Positions 9,636-17,554 are shown, numbered from the stretch's first letter. The stretch: 64,000 bases of DNA from SCTD01 sp963784675 (GCA_963784675.1 CAWASE010000012.1:1-64000), one strand, 5' to 3'. The notes: generated by a model from the letters alone, not told the origin. Numbers and translations: made by a program.

Positions 9636-10519
9636 CAGCCGGCGATCCTGACGGTGGTCGTCGCACCCCAGATGGCCAGGGACAGGAAGAAGTCCACGAC
9701 GTTGATGGCGACGATGGCGGTGCGCACGGCGCGGCCGACGGCCACCCCCACGCCCGCCGGACCCCCGCTGGCGTAGTAGCCGTAGTAGCAGTGGATCAGG
9801 ATGATGATCACCGCGAAGATCAGCACCTTGAGGAAGCTGTACAGCACGTCGACCGGCGGTAGGTACTGGTTGAAGTACTGGTCGTAGGTGCCGGTGGACT
9901 GGCCGTAGAAGCCGGTGGTGATGGTGCGGGCGGCGAAGTAGGACGACAGCAGCCCGATGACGTACAGCGGCGTGACGGCGATGAAGCCGGCGATCATGCG
10001 CGTCGTGACCAGGAACGGCAGCGACGGGACACCCATGACCTCCAGGGCGTCGACCTCTTCGGAGATGCGCATCGCGCCGAGCTGGGCGGTGAAGCCGCAG
10101 CCCACGGTGGCCGACAGCGCGAGCCCGGCGACCAGCGGTGCGATCTCCCGGGTGTTGAAGTAGGCCGAGATGAAGGCGGTGAAGTTGGCGACGCCGAGCT
10201 GGTTCAGGGCGGCATAGCCCTGCAGACCGACCTCGGTACCGGTGAAGAAGGTGAGGAAGGCGATGACGCCGACGGTGCCGCCGACCAGCGCGAGCGCGCC
10301 GGAGCCCAGGCTCACCTCGGCCAGCAGCCGGACGATCTCGCGCTTGTAGCGCAGCACCGAGCGATAGGTCCAGAACAGCGAGCGGGCATAGAACGACAGC
10401 TGGGCGCCGAGGTCGTCCAGCGCGGACAACGGCCGGTCGGTCACGGACTTCAGCGCACGCAGCGGGCGCTGCAGGCGGGGCGGGGGCTGGGTGCCGACGG
10501 CGGTCACGTTCTCACCCAC
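9635..10519 (-). CDS. yrbEB: YrbE-type ABC permease B (MlaE family)
   Basis: A 294-residue integral membrane protein with about five helices. It carries the MlaE-family EExDALEVMGV-like coupling motif (RISEEVDALEVMGVPSLPFL) that contacts the ATPase. It is the second permease of the Mce importer. The GTG at 10519 overlaps the yrbEA stop by eight bases; an internal GTG seven residues... closer to the stop is also possible. The two permeases, the upstream Mkl ATPase and MceA-F are encoded without gaps, as in known Mce systems. Confidence 0.88.
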   Translation of the reverse strand: MGENVTAVGTQPPPRLQRPLRALKSVTDRPLSALDDLGAQLSFYARSLFWTYRSVLRYKREIVRLLAEVSLGSGALALVGGTVGVIAFLTFFTGTEVGLQGYAALNQLGVANFTAFISAYFNTREIAPLVAGLALSATVGCGFTAQLGAMRISEEVDALEVMGVPSLPFLVTTRMIAGFIAVTPLYVIGLLSSYFAARTITTGFYGQSTGTYDQYFNQYLPPVDVLYSFLKVLIFAVIIILIHCYYGYYASGGPAGVGVAVGRAVRTAIVAINVVDFFLSLAIWGATTTVRIAG

Positions 10520-11285
10520 CCTTCTGCGGGACGATCTGGAAGTAGATGGCGGTGATGATGAAGTTCGTCAGGAACAGCAGCATGAAGCTGATGACGACGC
10601 TCTGGTTGACCGCGTCGCCGACGCCCTTGGGGCCACCCTTGGCGTTCAGGCCCTTGTAGGCGGCCACCAGGGCAGCGATCAGGCCGAAGATCAGGGCTTT
10701 GAGCTGTCCGACGTAGAGGTCGGGCAGCTGGGCCAACGCGGTGAAGGACGCCAGATAGGCGCCAGGAGTTCCGCCCTGCAGGATCACGTTGAAGAAGTAG
10801 CCGCCGACCACGCCCACGACGGCCACCAGGCCGTTGAGGAAGAACGCGACCAGCATCGTGGCGAGCACCCGCGGCACGACCAGGCGCTGCAGCGGACTGA
10901 CGCCGAGCACCTCCATGGCGTCGATCTCGTCACGGATCTTGCGCGAGCCGAGGTCGGCGCAGATCGCCGACCCGCCGGCTCCGGCGATGAGCAGCGCGGT
11001 GACGATCGGGCTCGCCTCGCGCACGATGCCCAGCACCGCGACGGCGCCGGTGAAGGACTGGGCGCCGATCTGCTTGGTCAGGTTCCCGACCTGCAGCGCC
11101 AGCACGGCCCCGAACGGGATCGAGACCAGGGCGGTCGGCAGGATGGTGACGCTCGCGATGAACCACGCCTGCTGGATGAACTCCGCGCCCTGGAAAGGAC
11201 GCTTGAACAGGCTCCGCAGCACGTCCAGCGACAGCGCGAAGAAGTCGCCGGCGCCCTTGACGGGTGCGAGGGGGCTGAGGGCCAT
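10512..11285 (-). CDS. yrbEA: YrbE-type ABC permease A (MlaE family)
   Basis: A 257-residue multi-pass protein of the MlaE/YrbE family. It contains the coupling motif RKIRDEIDAMEVLGVSPLQR, the glycine-rich IAGAGGSAICADLG segment and strongly hydrophobic helices across the second half. It pairs with YrbEB to form the membrane domain of the Mce importer. Its ATG overlaps the mkl stop (TGATG-type junction), placing it in the same transcript. Confidence 0.9.
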   Translation of the reverse strand: MALSPLAPVKGAGDFFALSLDVLRSLFKRPFQGAEFIQQAWFIASVTILPTALVSIPFGAVLALQVGNLTKQIGAQSFTGAVAVLGIVREASPIVTALLIAGAGGSAICADLGSRKIRDEIDAMEVLGVSPLQRLVVPRVLATMLVAFFLNGLVAVVGVVGGYFFNVILQGGTPGAYLASFTALAQLPDLYVGQLKALIFGLIAALVAAYKGLNAKGGPKGVGDAVNQSVVISFMLLFLTNFIITAIYFQIVPQKGG

Positions 11286-12751
11286 CAGGACGGCTTTCGC
11301 CGGCTGCTGCGCGGTGCGGGCGGGGTGCTCGTGGAGGGACGGCCGGCGTTCACCGGCGGCGCGGTCGTCGGTCGGGCGGTCGTCGGCCGGGCGGTCGTCG
11401 GTCGGGCGGTGCCGCGCGCGGTCACCGACGTCGAGCCGGGGCGGCGGGGCGCCGCCGCGACCGACGTGCCGGTCGACTCCTCGGCCGCGGCAGGTGCACC
11501 CGCCCTGGCCGGCACCCGCCGACGACGGGACCGCGCCGGCGCCGTCGGCGCGTCGGCGTCCGGGTCGTCCATGTCGTCCATGTCGACGTCGTCCTGGGGG
11601 TCCTCGGGGAGGTCGTCCTGCAGGTCGTCGAGGTCGAGCGCCTCGGTGGGCTCGGCGGCGCCGCGACGAGAGCCGCCGACGCGCGGGCGCAGGGAGCGGC
11701 CGTCCGCGGCCGACGACGAGCGGGCAGCACCGTTGCGCCCGGCCAGCGGCTCCGGCGGGATCTCACCGGTCCAGCCGGTCGGCTCGTCGCCCTGCTGCTG
11801 CGGCAGGTCCAGGTGCAGGCCAGGGAAGGAGTCGGGCGGGGGCACGACACCGTGCTCGATCAGCCAGGAGCCGGCGGGACGCTGCGACGCGCGGATCTCG
11901 CCGTTCGAGGTGGGCAGCTGCTCGGGGATGGGGGGGAGCGCGCCCAGGGACTGGCCGCCGGCTTCCTCCGCGGCGAGCTCGCCGGCGTCCTTCTCCTCGG
12001 CCATCCCGATCGGCCCCTGCCGCTGGCCGTTGAGGAACTGGCGCACGACGGGCTCGTTGCTGCTGAGCAGCATCTCGCGCGGGCCGAACATGGCCAGGTG
12101 GCGTCGGTAGAGCAGCCCGATGTTGTCCGGCACGCTGCGCGCGGTGGCGATGTCGTGCGTGACGATCAGGAAGGTCGCCTTGATCTCGGCGTTCAGGTCG
12201 ACGATCAGCTGGTTCAGGTAGGCCGTGCGGACCGGGTCGAGCCCGGAGTCGGGCTCGTCGAACAGCAGGATCTGCGGGTCGAGCACGAGCGCGCGCGCCA
12301 GCCCGGCGCGCTTGCGCATGCCGCCGGAGATCTCGCCGGGAAGCTTCTTCTCGGCCCCGGCCAGGCCGGTCATGTCCATCTTCTCCAGGACGATCTTCTT
12401 GATGTCGCTCTCGGACTTCTTGGTGTGCTCGCGCAGGGGGAAGGCGATGTTGTCGTAGAGGTTCTGCGACCCGAACAGCGCGCCGTCCTGGAAGAGCACC
12501 CCGAAGAGCTTGCGCACCTCGTAGAGCTCGCGCTCCTTGATCTTCACGATGTCGCGGCCGTCGATCATGATCGAGCCCGTCTCGGGCTTCAGCAGCCCGA
12601 TCAGGGTCTTCAGGAACACCGACTTGCCGGTACCGGACGGGCCGAGCATGACGCTGATCTCCCCTGCCGGGAGGGTCAGGGTGACGTCCTCCCAGATGGT
12701 CTGGCGTCCGAACCTCTTGCTGAGGTTCTCGACCTTGATCTCGACGCCCAC
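11285..12751 (-). CDS. mkl: Mkl/MlaF-type ABC ATPase with long acidic/Pro-rich tail
   Basis: The first about 250 residues are a complete ABC ATPase that powers the Mce importer. It has Walker A GPSGTGKS (about 37-44), signature ISGGMRKRAGLARAL, Walker B ILLFDEPDSGLDPV and the H-loop IVTHD. The GTG at 12751 has ACGGAG about six bases upstream; longer frames to 12826 lack a good site. The remaining about 235 residues are unusual: a Pro/Gly linker, an acidic Asp-rich block (DDLQDDLPEDPQDDVDMDD), a basic RSRRRR patch and TARPTT repeats. Known Mkl/MlaF ATPases are usually much shorter. It heads the operon, with a promoter region upstream. Confidence 0.88.
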   Translation of the reverse strand: MGVEIKVENLSKRFGRQTIWEDVTLTLPAGEISVMLGPSGTGKSVFLKTLIGLLKPETGSIMIDGRDIVKIKERELYEVRKLFGVLFQDGALFGSQNLYDNIAFPLREHTKKSESDIKKIVLEKMDMTGLAGAEKKLPGEISGGMRKRAGLARALVLDPQILLFDEPDSGLDPVRTAYLNQLIVDLNAEIKATFLIVTHDIATARSVPDNIGLLYRRHLAMFGPREMLLSSNEPVVRQFLNGQRQGPIGMAEEKDAGELAAEEAGGQSLGALPPIPEQLPTSNGEIRASQRPAGSWLIEHGVVPPPDSFPGLHLDLPQQQGDEPTGWTGEIPPEPLAGRNGAARSSSAADGRSLRPRVGGSRRGAAEPTEALDLDDLQDDLPEDPQDDVDMDDMDDPDADAPTAPARSRRRRVPARAGAPAAAEESTGTSVAAAPRRPGSTSVTARGTARPTTARPTTARPTTAPPVNAGRPSTSTPPAPRSSRRKPS

Positions 12752-12880
12752 GTGTCGGCTCCGTCCTGAGTACGTTCCCGGCCACAGACCGGGGACAGCG
12801 TTCCAACTGGGGTCCACGACGTGCACGATCCGGGCGGGTGACTACCGTCTGGTGTGACCACAGCGTGATGTGACCACGGT

Positions 12881-12898
12881 CTGTGACTGCGCTCACAG
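12881..12898. promoter_or_regulatory. CRP/GlxR-type operator before the mce operon
   Basis: CTGTGACTGCGCTCACAG is a perfect two-sided palindrome fitting TGTGA-N6-TCACA, the CRP-family consensus; actinobacterial Crp/GlxR uses the same half-sites. Two direct TGTGACCAC copies lie 28 and 12 bases closer to mkl. The site falls just downstream of the candidate -10, a position more consistent with repression than activation. The binding protein is inferred. Confidence 0.55.
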
Positions 12899-12909
12899 CG
12901 TCCTACGCC

Positions 12910-12915
12910 ATAGTA
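12910..12915 (-). promoter_or_regulatory. Candidate -10 element for the mce operon
   Basis: On the minus strand this reads TACTAT, a good actinobacterial -10. No convincing -35 stands 16-18 bases upstream. The start would be about 150 bases before the mkl GTG, with the CRP-type site in the early leader. Confidence 0.35.
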
Positions 12916-13060
12916 CGTCCGTTTCCCCCACTGCATGTACCGAGCAGTAATAACGCTGCGGCGGCGGCTGTGAGACGTCCCACAGCCACTCGGACGCCGG
13001 CCGCCCCCATGGCCGTGCAGCGGCGAGCAGCGTCCTCGGCGCACGCGCTGTCCCCACCGA

Positions 13061-13110
13061 CGTCGGCAGACCTCGGCAGACGTCGGCAGACCTCACCGAC
13101 CTCGGCAGAC
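13061..13110. repeat. Degenerate tandem 10-mers
   Basis: Units CGTCGGCAGA and CCTCGGCAGA alternate (13061, 13071, 13081, 13100), interrupted once by CCTCACCGA. The array sits just beyond the rplL terminator. Function is unknown. It has too few and too short units for a CRISPR. Confidence 0.6.
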
Positions 13111-13113
13111 GCC

Positions 13114-13148
13114 ACGGGGCGGCACGCTGTGACAGCGTGCCGCCCCGT
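13114..13148 (-). terminator. Strong hairpin terminator after rplL
   Basis: A 17-base arm ACGGGGCGGCACGCTGT and its exact complement flank a single G. In RNA this gives a stem with a small loop around TGTGACA. It begins about 55 bases past the rplL stop. No U-tract follows, as is common in high-GC actinobacteria. Confidence 0.7.
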
Positions 13149-13203
13149 TCGGTGCGCTCCGGGACCGTCGGCGCTGGCCGACCGCCCCGCGGTGGTGCAG
13201 GTG

Positions 13204-13593
13204 CTACTTGACGGTGACCGTGGCGCCGGCAGCCTCGAGCGATGCCTTGGCCTTCTCGGCGGCGTCCTTGGCGACCTTCTCCAGGACCGGCTTGGGAGCA
13301 CCGTCGACCAGGTCCTTGGCCTCCTTCAGGCCCAGGCTGGTGAGGGTGCGCACCTCCTTGATGACCTGGATCTTCTTGTCGCCGGCAGCCTCGAGGATGA
13401 CGTCGAACTCGTCCTGCTCGGCGGCGGCCTCGGCGCTGTCGCCACCGCCACCCGCGGGGGCGGCCGCGACGGCGACCGGGGCGGCGGCGGTGACGCCGAA
13501 GGTGTCCTCGAACTGCTTCACGAACTCGCTGAGCTCGATCAGCGTCATCTCCTTGAACGCCTCAAGGAGCTCGTCGGTGCTGAGCTTCGCCAT
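13204..13593 (-). CDS. rplL: 50S ribosomal protein L7/L12
   Basis: A 129-residue L7/L12. The N-terminal dimerisation domain (MAKLSTDELLEAFKEMTLIEL) is followed by an Ala/Gly hinge and the C-terminal factor-binding domain (IQVIKEVRTLTSLGLKEAKDLVDGAPK) with the conserved Lys and Gly-Leu-Lys-Glu-Ala positions. It forms the ribosomal stalk that recruits translation GTPases. It follows rplJ by about 120 bases and ends before a strong hairpin. Length and motifs are normal. Confidence 0.97.
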   Translation of the reverse strand: MAKLSTDELLEAFKEMTLIELSEFVKQFEDTFGVTAAAPVAVAAAPAGGGGDSAEAAAEQDEFDVILEAAGDKKIQVIKEVRTLTSLGLKEAKDLVDGAPKPVLEKVAKDAAEKAKASLEAAGATVTVK

Positions 13594-13716
13594 GGTGGCG
13601 GTCCTCCTGTGCTCGGTGCCGGGCCTGGTCAGGCTGTCGGCGCTGGGTGCCGCGGTGCGGCGGGATGGGTCGGGCGCGTGCAGGTCTGTCGGTGGGACGG
13701 TGGTGCGGTGGTGCGG

Positions 13717-14553
13717 TCAGGCCTCGGTGGCCGGCTCGGTGGCCGGGCCGGCAGCGGTTCCGGCGACGACCGGGTCGATCTCGTCGGCGGCGGCCTCGGT
13801 GGTCTCCGGGGTGCTGTCGGCGACCTCGTCGGACGGAGCCTCCTGCGACGGAGCCTCCTGCGACGGGGCCGCGTCGGACGCGACCTCGTCGGACGCGACC
13901 TCGTCGGACGCGACCTCGTCGGTGGCGCTGTCGTCGGTGGCGGGAGCCGGCGTGCCGGCGCCACCGGCCAGGACCGACGGGTCGGCCTCGGCCTTGGCCT
14001 GCAGGGCGCCGACCAGGCGGGCAGCCTGGGCGAGCGGCGCGTTGAGCAGGTACACCGCGTTGGACAGCGAGGCCAGCAGCCCACCGGCCATCTTGGCGAG
14101 CAAGACCTCACGGGACTCGAGGTCGGCCAGCTTGCGGACGTCCTCGGGGGTGAGCGTCCGACCGTCCATGACGCCGCCCTTGACGACGAGCACGGGGTTG
14201 GCCTTGGCGAAGTCGCGCAGCGCCTTGGCCGCCTCGACCGGCTCGCCGCCGATGAACGCGACCGCGGTCGGACCCGACAGCAGCTGCTCGACGCCGTCGA
14301 TCCCGGCGTCGGCAGCAGCGATCTTGGTGAGGGTGTTCTTGACGACCTGGTAGCTGGTGCCGCTACCCAGGGCGGTGCGCAGATCGGTGATCTGCTTGAC
14401 GGTCAGCCCGCGGTACTCGGTGAGCACAGCGGCCGACGAGCCGCGGAAGGCCGCGGCGATCTCGGCGACAGCAGCAGCCTTGTCCGGGTGCACCGTGGCA
14501 CGGGTGTGCTTCGGAGCTGCGGTGTCGTCCGTCTGTGCGGTGTCGACGGCCAT
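13717..14553 (-). CDS. rplJ: 50S ribosomal protein L10 with long acidic tail
   Basis: L10 anchors the L7/L12 stalk to the ribosome. The first about 175 residues match L10 (AAVLTEYRGLTVKQITDLR, VKNTLTKIAA, GPTAVAFIGGEPVEAAKALRDFA). The protein then continues about 100 residues with acidic repeats (SDEVASDEVASDEVA, SQEAPSQEAPSDE), giving 278 residues against the usual about 170-190. At DNA level GACGCGACCTCGTCG repeats three times. The ATG at 14553 follows GGAGG by six bases, so an upstream in-frame extension is rejected. Tails on actinobacterial L10 exist, but this one is long and repetitive. Confidence 0.95.
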   Translation of the reverse strand: MAVDTAQTDDTAAPKHTRATVHPDKAAAVAEIAAAFRGSSAAVLTEYRGLTVKQITDLRTALGSGTSYQVVKNTLTKIAAADAGIDGVEQLLSGPTAVAFIGGEPVEAAKALRDFAKANPVLVVKGGVMDGRTLTPEDVRKLADLESREVLLAKMAGGLLASLSNAVYLLNAPLAQAARLVGALQAKAEADPSVLAGGAGTPAPATDDSATDEVASDEVASDEVASDAAPSQEAPSQEAPSDEVADSTPETTEAAADEIDPVVAGTAAGPATEPATEA

Positions 14554-14888
14554 GCGCCTCCTCTCGGTCGGAAGCCGGCCTCGGACGAGGCGGCCCCGGA
14601 GACGAGTGGACGCCCCGGCGCAGGAGCACACGGGGCGTCAGGAGGGTCTGGACTGCTCCAGGGTCTGACCGTGAACACCTAACGCGGGCCGCCCGCCTCG
14701 CGGCGGGGCCTTCGACCAGTGCTGCGAGCAGCGCTGACGACCGGCGGTCTTGGGTCCGGCGAGCCTAGCAGCCTCGGCGCTGCGTCGGCACTCCCCCACT
14801 GCCGGACCGCACGACCACCGGACAGCACGACGGCCGGACCCCGTGCGGGATCCGGCCGGTCGGCGGCGGGCGCAGGCGCCCGCGGTGC
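14554..14888 (-). promoter_or_regulatory. rplJ leader region
   Basis: These 335 bases between rplA and rplJ hold no gene. In most bacteria the rplJL leader carries an L10-L12 binding RNA for autogenous control. GC-rich inverted segments are visible, but I cannot fold the motif by eye, so the assignment rests on position. The rplA terminator hairpin occupies the far end. Confidence 0.4.
14831..14858 (-). terminator. rplA terminator hairpin
   Basis: CGGCCGGA pairs with TCCGGCCG over eight bases, and inner CCC/GGG extends the stem, starting about 30 bases past the rplA stop. The flank CAGCACGACGGCCGG recurs at the rpmG terminator (23520-23562). Confidence 0.7.
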
Positions 14889-15612
14889 TCAGGCCTCGGC
14901 GGCCGCGGCGTCGTCGAGCAGGTTGCGCAGACGCTTGGGATCGACGCCGATGCCGGGGCCCATCGTGGTCGAGACGGCGATCTTCTTCAGGTAGGTGCCC
15001 TTGGAGGTGGCGGGCTTGGCCCGGCTGACCTCGTCCATGGCGGCGCTGTAGTTCTCGACCAGCTGCTTCTCGTCGAAGCTGACCTTGCCGATGACCAGGT
15101 GCAGGTTCGCCTGCTTGTCGACGCGGAAGTTGACCTTGCCGCCCTTGATGTCCTGGACAGCCTTGGTGACGTCGGCGGTGACGGTGCCGGTCTTGGGGTT
15201 GGGCATCAGGCCGCGCGGGCCCAGGATGCGGGCGATCTTGCCGACCTTGCCCATCTGGTCGGGGGTCGCGACGGCGGCGTCGAAGTCCAGGAAGCCCTTC
15301 TGGACCTTCTCGATGAGCTCGTCGCCACCGACCTCGTCAGCGCCGGCGGCGAGCGCCTCAGCGGCCTTCTCCCCGGTCGCGAAGACGATGACGCGCGAGA
15401 CCTTGCCGGTGCCGTGCGGCAGGTTGACCGTGCCGCGGACCATCTGGTCGGCCTTGCGCGGGTCGACGCCCAGCGCGCAGGGCGACCTCGACGGTCGCGT
15501 CGTACTTGGTCACGCTGGTCTGCTTGGCGAGGCGGACGGCCTCCAGCGGCGTGTAGAGGTTGTCCAGGTCGATCTTGTCGGCGGCGGCCCGGTAGGCCTT
15601 GCTGCGCTTCAT
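14889..15612 (-). CDS. rplA: 50S ribosomal protein L1 (single frameshift, likely sequence error)
   Basis: L1 binds 23S rRNA at the mobile stalk and helps release deacylated tRNA. The start MKRSKAYRAAADKIDLDNLY lies at 15612 with GAGGAG upstream. The C-terminal 184 residues (MVRGTVNLPHGTGK... to PKRLRNLL) are intact but in another frame. Near 15471-15483 one extra G turns the expected VALRLGVDPRKADQMV into VALRAGRRPAQGRP. Removing it gives a normal 240-residue L1. As L1 is conserved and highly expressed, an assembly or base-call error is far more likely than a true mutation. Confidence 0.9.
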
Positions 15613-15701
15613 CGTGTGCTCCTCGGAGCCGGCGGGGCCGGCGGTCGTGGTCGTCGCGGGCCGGGACGATCCCGGCCCTGCCACAGGTGGTGCGGGTCGG
15701 G

Positions 15702-16133
15702 CTAGTCCGTGACGGTGATGCCCATCGACCGGGCGGTGCCGGCGATGATGTTGGCGGCGGCGTCGACGTCGTTGGCGTTGAGGTCGTCGAGCTTGGTCGT
15801 GGCGATCTCGCGGACCTGTGCCCGGGAGATGGTGGCGACCTTCTTGGTGTGCGGGGTCGGCGAGCCCTTGTCGACGCCCGCGGCCTTGAGGATCAGCCGT
15901 GCGGCCGGCGGGGTCTTGGTGATGAAGGTGAACGAGCGGTCCTCGAACACCGAGATCTCGACCGGCACGATGTCGCCGCGCTGGGACTCCGTCGCGGCGT
16001 TGTACGCCTTGCAGAACTCCATGATGTTGACGCCGTGCTGGCCCAGCGCCGGGCCGACGGGCGGCGCGGGGGTGGCCGCTCCGGCCTTGATCTGCAGCTT
16101 GATGACGCCGGCGAGCTTCTTCTTGGGAGGCAT
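15702..16133 (-). CDS. rplK: 50S ribosomal protein L11
   Basis: A 143-residue L11, complete. N-terminal MPPKKKLAGVIKLQIKAG, PAPPVGPALGQHGVNIMEFCKAYNA and the C-terminal rRNA-binding LDDLNANDVDAAANIIAGTARSMG are all conserved. It binds the GTPase-associated centre of 23S rRNA. The ATG at 16133 is the family start; the open frame beyond it is a shadow of nusG. It forms a pair with rplA downstream and follows nusG by about 40 bases. Confidence 0.97.
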   Translation of the reverse strand: MPPKKKLAGVIKLQIKAGAATPAPPVGPALGQHGVNIMEFCKAYNAATESQRGDIVPVEISVFEDRSFTFITKTPPAARLILKAAGVDKGSPTPHTKKVATISRAQVREIATTKLDDLNANDVDAAANIIAGTARSMGITVTD

Positions 16134-16171
16134 GTCAGTTCTTTCTGGGGTGGGTTCGGGTCGGCCGGGAC

Positions 16172-17086
16172 TTAGAGCTTGGCGACCTGGTTGAAGGACA
16201 GCTCGACGGGCGTCTCGCGGCCGAAGATCGACACCAGCACCTTGAGCTTCTGGCTGTCGAGGTTGATCTCGTTGATCGTGGCGGGCAGGGTGGCGAACGG
16301 GCCGTCGGTGACGGTGATCGACTCGCCGACCTCGAAGTCGACGGCCTTCTGGGCCACGACGGTCTTCTGCTTGGGCGGCGCGATCATCTTCACGACGTCG
16401 TCGATCGACAGCGGCGACGGGCGCGAGGTCTGCCCGACGAAGCCCGTGACGCCGGGGGTGTTGCGCACGACCGACCACGACTCGTCGGTGAGGTCCATGC
16501 GGACGAACAGGTAGCCCGGCAGCTTCTTGCGCGTGACCTCCTGGCGCTTGCCGCCCTTGACCTCCATCACCGTCTCGACGGGGACCTCGATCGCGTAGAT
16601 GTAGTCCTCCATGTTCAGGGAGGAGATGCGGCTCTCGAGGTTGGTCTTGACCTTGTTCTCGTAGCCGGCATAGGAGTGCACGACGTACCAGTCGCCGGTC
16701 TGCCCGGCGAGCTCGGCACGCAGCTGGTCGGCCGGGTCGAGGTCCTCGGCGGGCGTCTCGACGTCGCCGGCCGGGGCCTCACCCGTGCTGTCGCTTCCCG
16801 CGTCGGCGGCGGCGTCCTGCTCGGCGTCTGCGGCAGCCGTGCCGACGCCCTCGGGGGCGGCGTCGTCGAGGTAGCCGCTCGGCGCGTCCTCGACGCCGCC
16901 GGCACCGAGCTCCTCGAGGTCGGCGGCAGCCGTGCCGGCGGCCGTGGACGGGGCGCCGGTGTCCTCGCCGGAGGAGAACCCGGCGCTGAAGGCGGCCGGC
17001 GCCTGGTCGCCGACGGCCTCGCCCTGCTCGGACTGCGGCCCGTCGTCGGGCTCGGAGTCGTCGCGCGGGAGGCTGTACTCGGACAC
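16172..17086 (-). CDS. nusG: Transcription termination/antitermination factor NusG
   Basis: NusG binds RNA polymerase and links it to Rho or the ribosome. The NGN domain (GDWYVVHSYAGYENKVKTNL... PGYLFVRMDLTDESW) and C-terminal KOW domain (FEVGESITVTDGPFATLPATI) are complete. An acidic, Ala/Gly-rich N-terminal extension of about 125 residues precedes them, common in actinobacteria. Two GTGs lie at 17092 and 17086. The second is preferred because AGGA stands eight bases before it, against about three for the first. It is flanked by secE and rplK in the standard order. Confidence 0.93.
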   Translation of the reverse strand: MSEYSLPRDDSEPDDGPQSEQGEAVGDQAPAAFSAGFSSGEDTGAPSTAAGTAAADLEELGAGGVEDAPSGYLDDAAPEGVGTAAADAEQDAAADAGSDSTGEAPAGDVETPAEDLDPADQLRAELAGQTGDWYVVHSYAGYENKVKTNLESRISSLNMEDYIYAIEVPVETVMEVKGGKRQEVTRKKLPGYLFVRMDLTDESWSVVRNTPGVTGFVGQTSRPSPLSIDDVVKMIAPPKQKTVVAQKAVDFEVGESITVTDGPFATLPATINEINLDSQKLKVLVSIFGRETPVELSFNQVAKL

Positions 17087-17162
17087 GGGCACGTCCTGTT
17101 CTGAAGAGGTCCTGCAGCAGATCTGCAGGTGCGGGTCGGGCGGGTCGGGCAGCGCGAAGGGG

Positions 17163-17444
17163 TCAGCCGCCGCCGAACACCTTGAGCACGCCCTGGCTGA
17201 AGGCGAAGTCGTAGACGCTGACGATCGCCACCATGAACAGCACGAAGACCAGGACCACGCTGGTGTAGGTGAGCAGCTCGTGCCGCGTGGGCCAGATGAC
17301 CTTGCGCAGCTCGGCGACGACCTGCTTGTAGAACAGGACGATGCGACGCAGGCGGCCGGGGCGACGGTCGGCCTCGTCGCCACGACGGTTGCCGCCGCGC
17401 TCGGGGTCGGCCAGACCGGTGTCGGTCCCGGCACTGTCGCTCAT
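17163..17444 (-). CDS. secE: Preprotein translocase subunit SecE
   Basis: A 93-residue SecE, the small clamp subunit of the SecYEG channel. After a hydrophilic N-terminus comes the conserved FYKQVVAELRKVIWPTRHELLTYT amphipathic segment and one membrane helix (VVLVFVLFMVAIVSVYDFAF). The ATG at 17444 is chosen over the one at 17450 because AAGGA sits five bases before it. It is directly upstream of nusG and downstream of tRNA-Trp, the classic arrangement. Confidence 0.93.
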   Translation of the reverse strand: MSDSAGTDTGLADPERGGNRRGDEADRRPGRLRRIVLFYKQVVAELRKVIWPTRHELLTYTSVVLVFVLFMVAIVSVYDFAFSQGVLKVFGGG

Positions 17445-17480
17445 CGACATCCTTCGGCTCGTGGTCGCTTGCGGTTCTTG

Positions 17481-17554
17481 CAGGGGTGACAGGAGTCGAA
17501 CCTGCGACATCCGGTTTTGGAGACCGGCGCTCTGGCCAACTGAGCTACACCCCT
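17481..17554 (-). tRNA. tRNA-Trp (CCA)
   Basis: The 74-base cloverleaf folds with a 7-bp acceptor (AGGGGTG/CACCCCT), D-stem GCTC/GAGC, anticodon arm CCGGT-CTCCAAA-ACCGG with anticodon CCA, and T-arm containing TTCGACT. The discriminator is G and 3' CCA is not encoded. Placement before secE is conserved in actinobacteria. Confidence 0.95.

Larger units (their letters stand above)
12752..13203. other. Intergenic region between rplL and mkl: promoter, operator, tandem repeat, terminator
   Basis: No gene is seen in these 452 bases. Reading in the minus direction from rplL there is a strong hairpin (13114-13148), a run of degenerate 10-base repeats (13061-13110), a candidate -10 (12910-12915), a CRP-type palindrome (12881-12898) and two TGTGACCAC copies (12853 and 12869) before the mkl start. 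The layout separates the ribosomal operon from an independently controlled mce operon. Confidence 0.6.

Noticed and set aside
13061..13110. CRISPR-like array
   Set aside because: Units are 10 bases, contiguous and degenerate, with no spacers and no cas genes in the window.
15465..15490. Programmed frameshift in rplA
   Set aside because: No slippery heptamer or downstream structure is evident, and L1 genes are not known to use recoding; a one-base error explains it.
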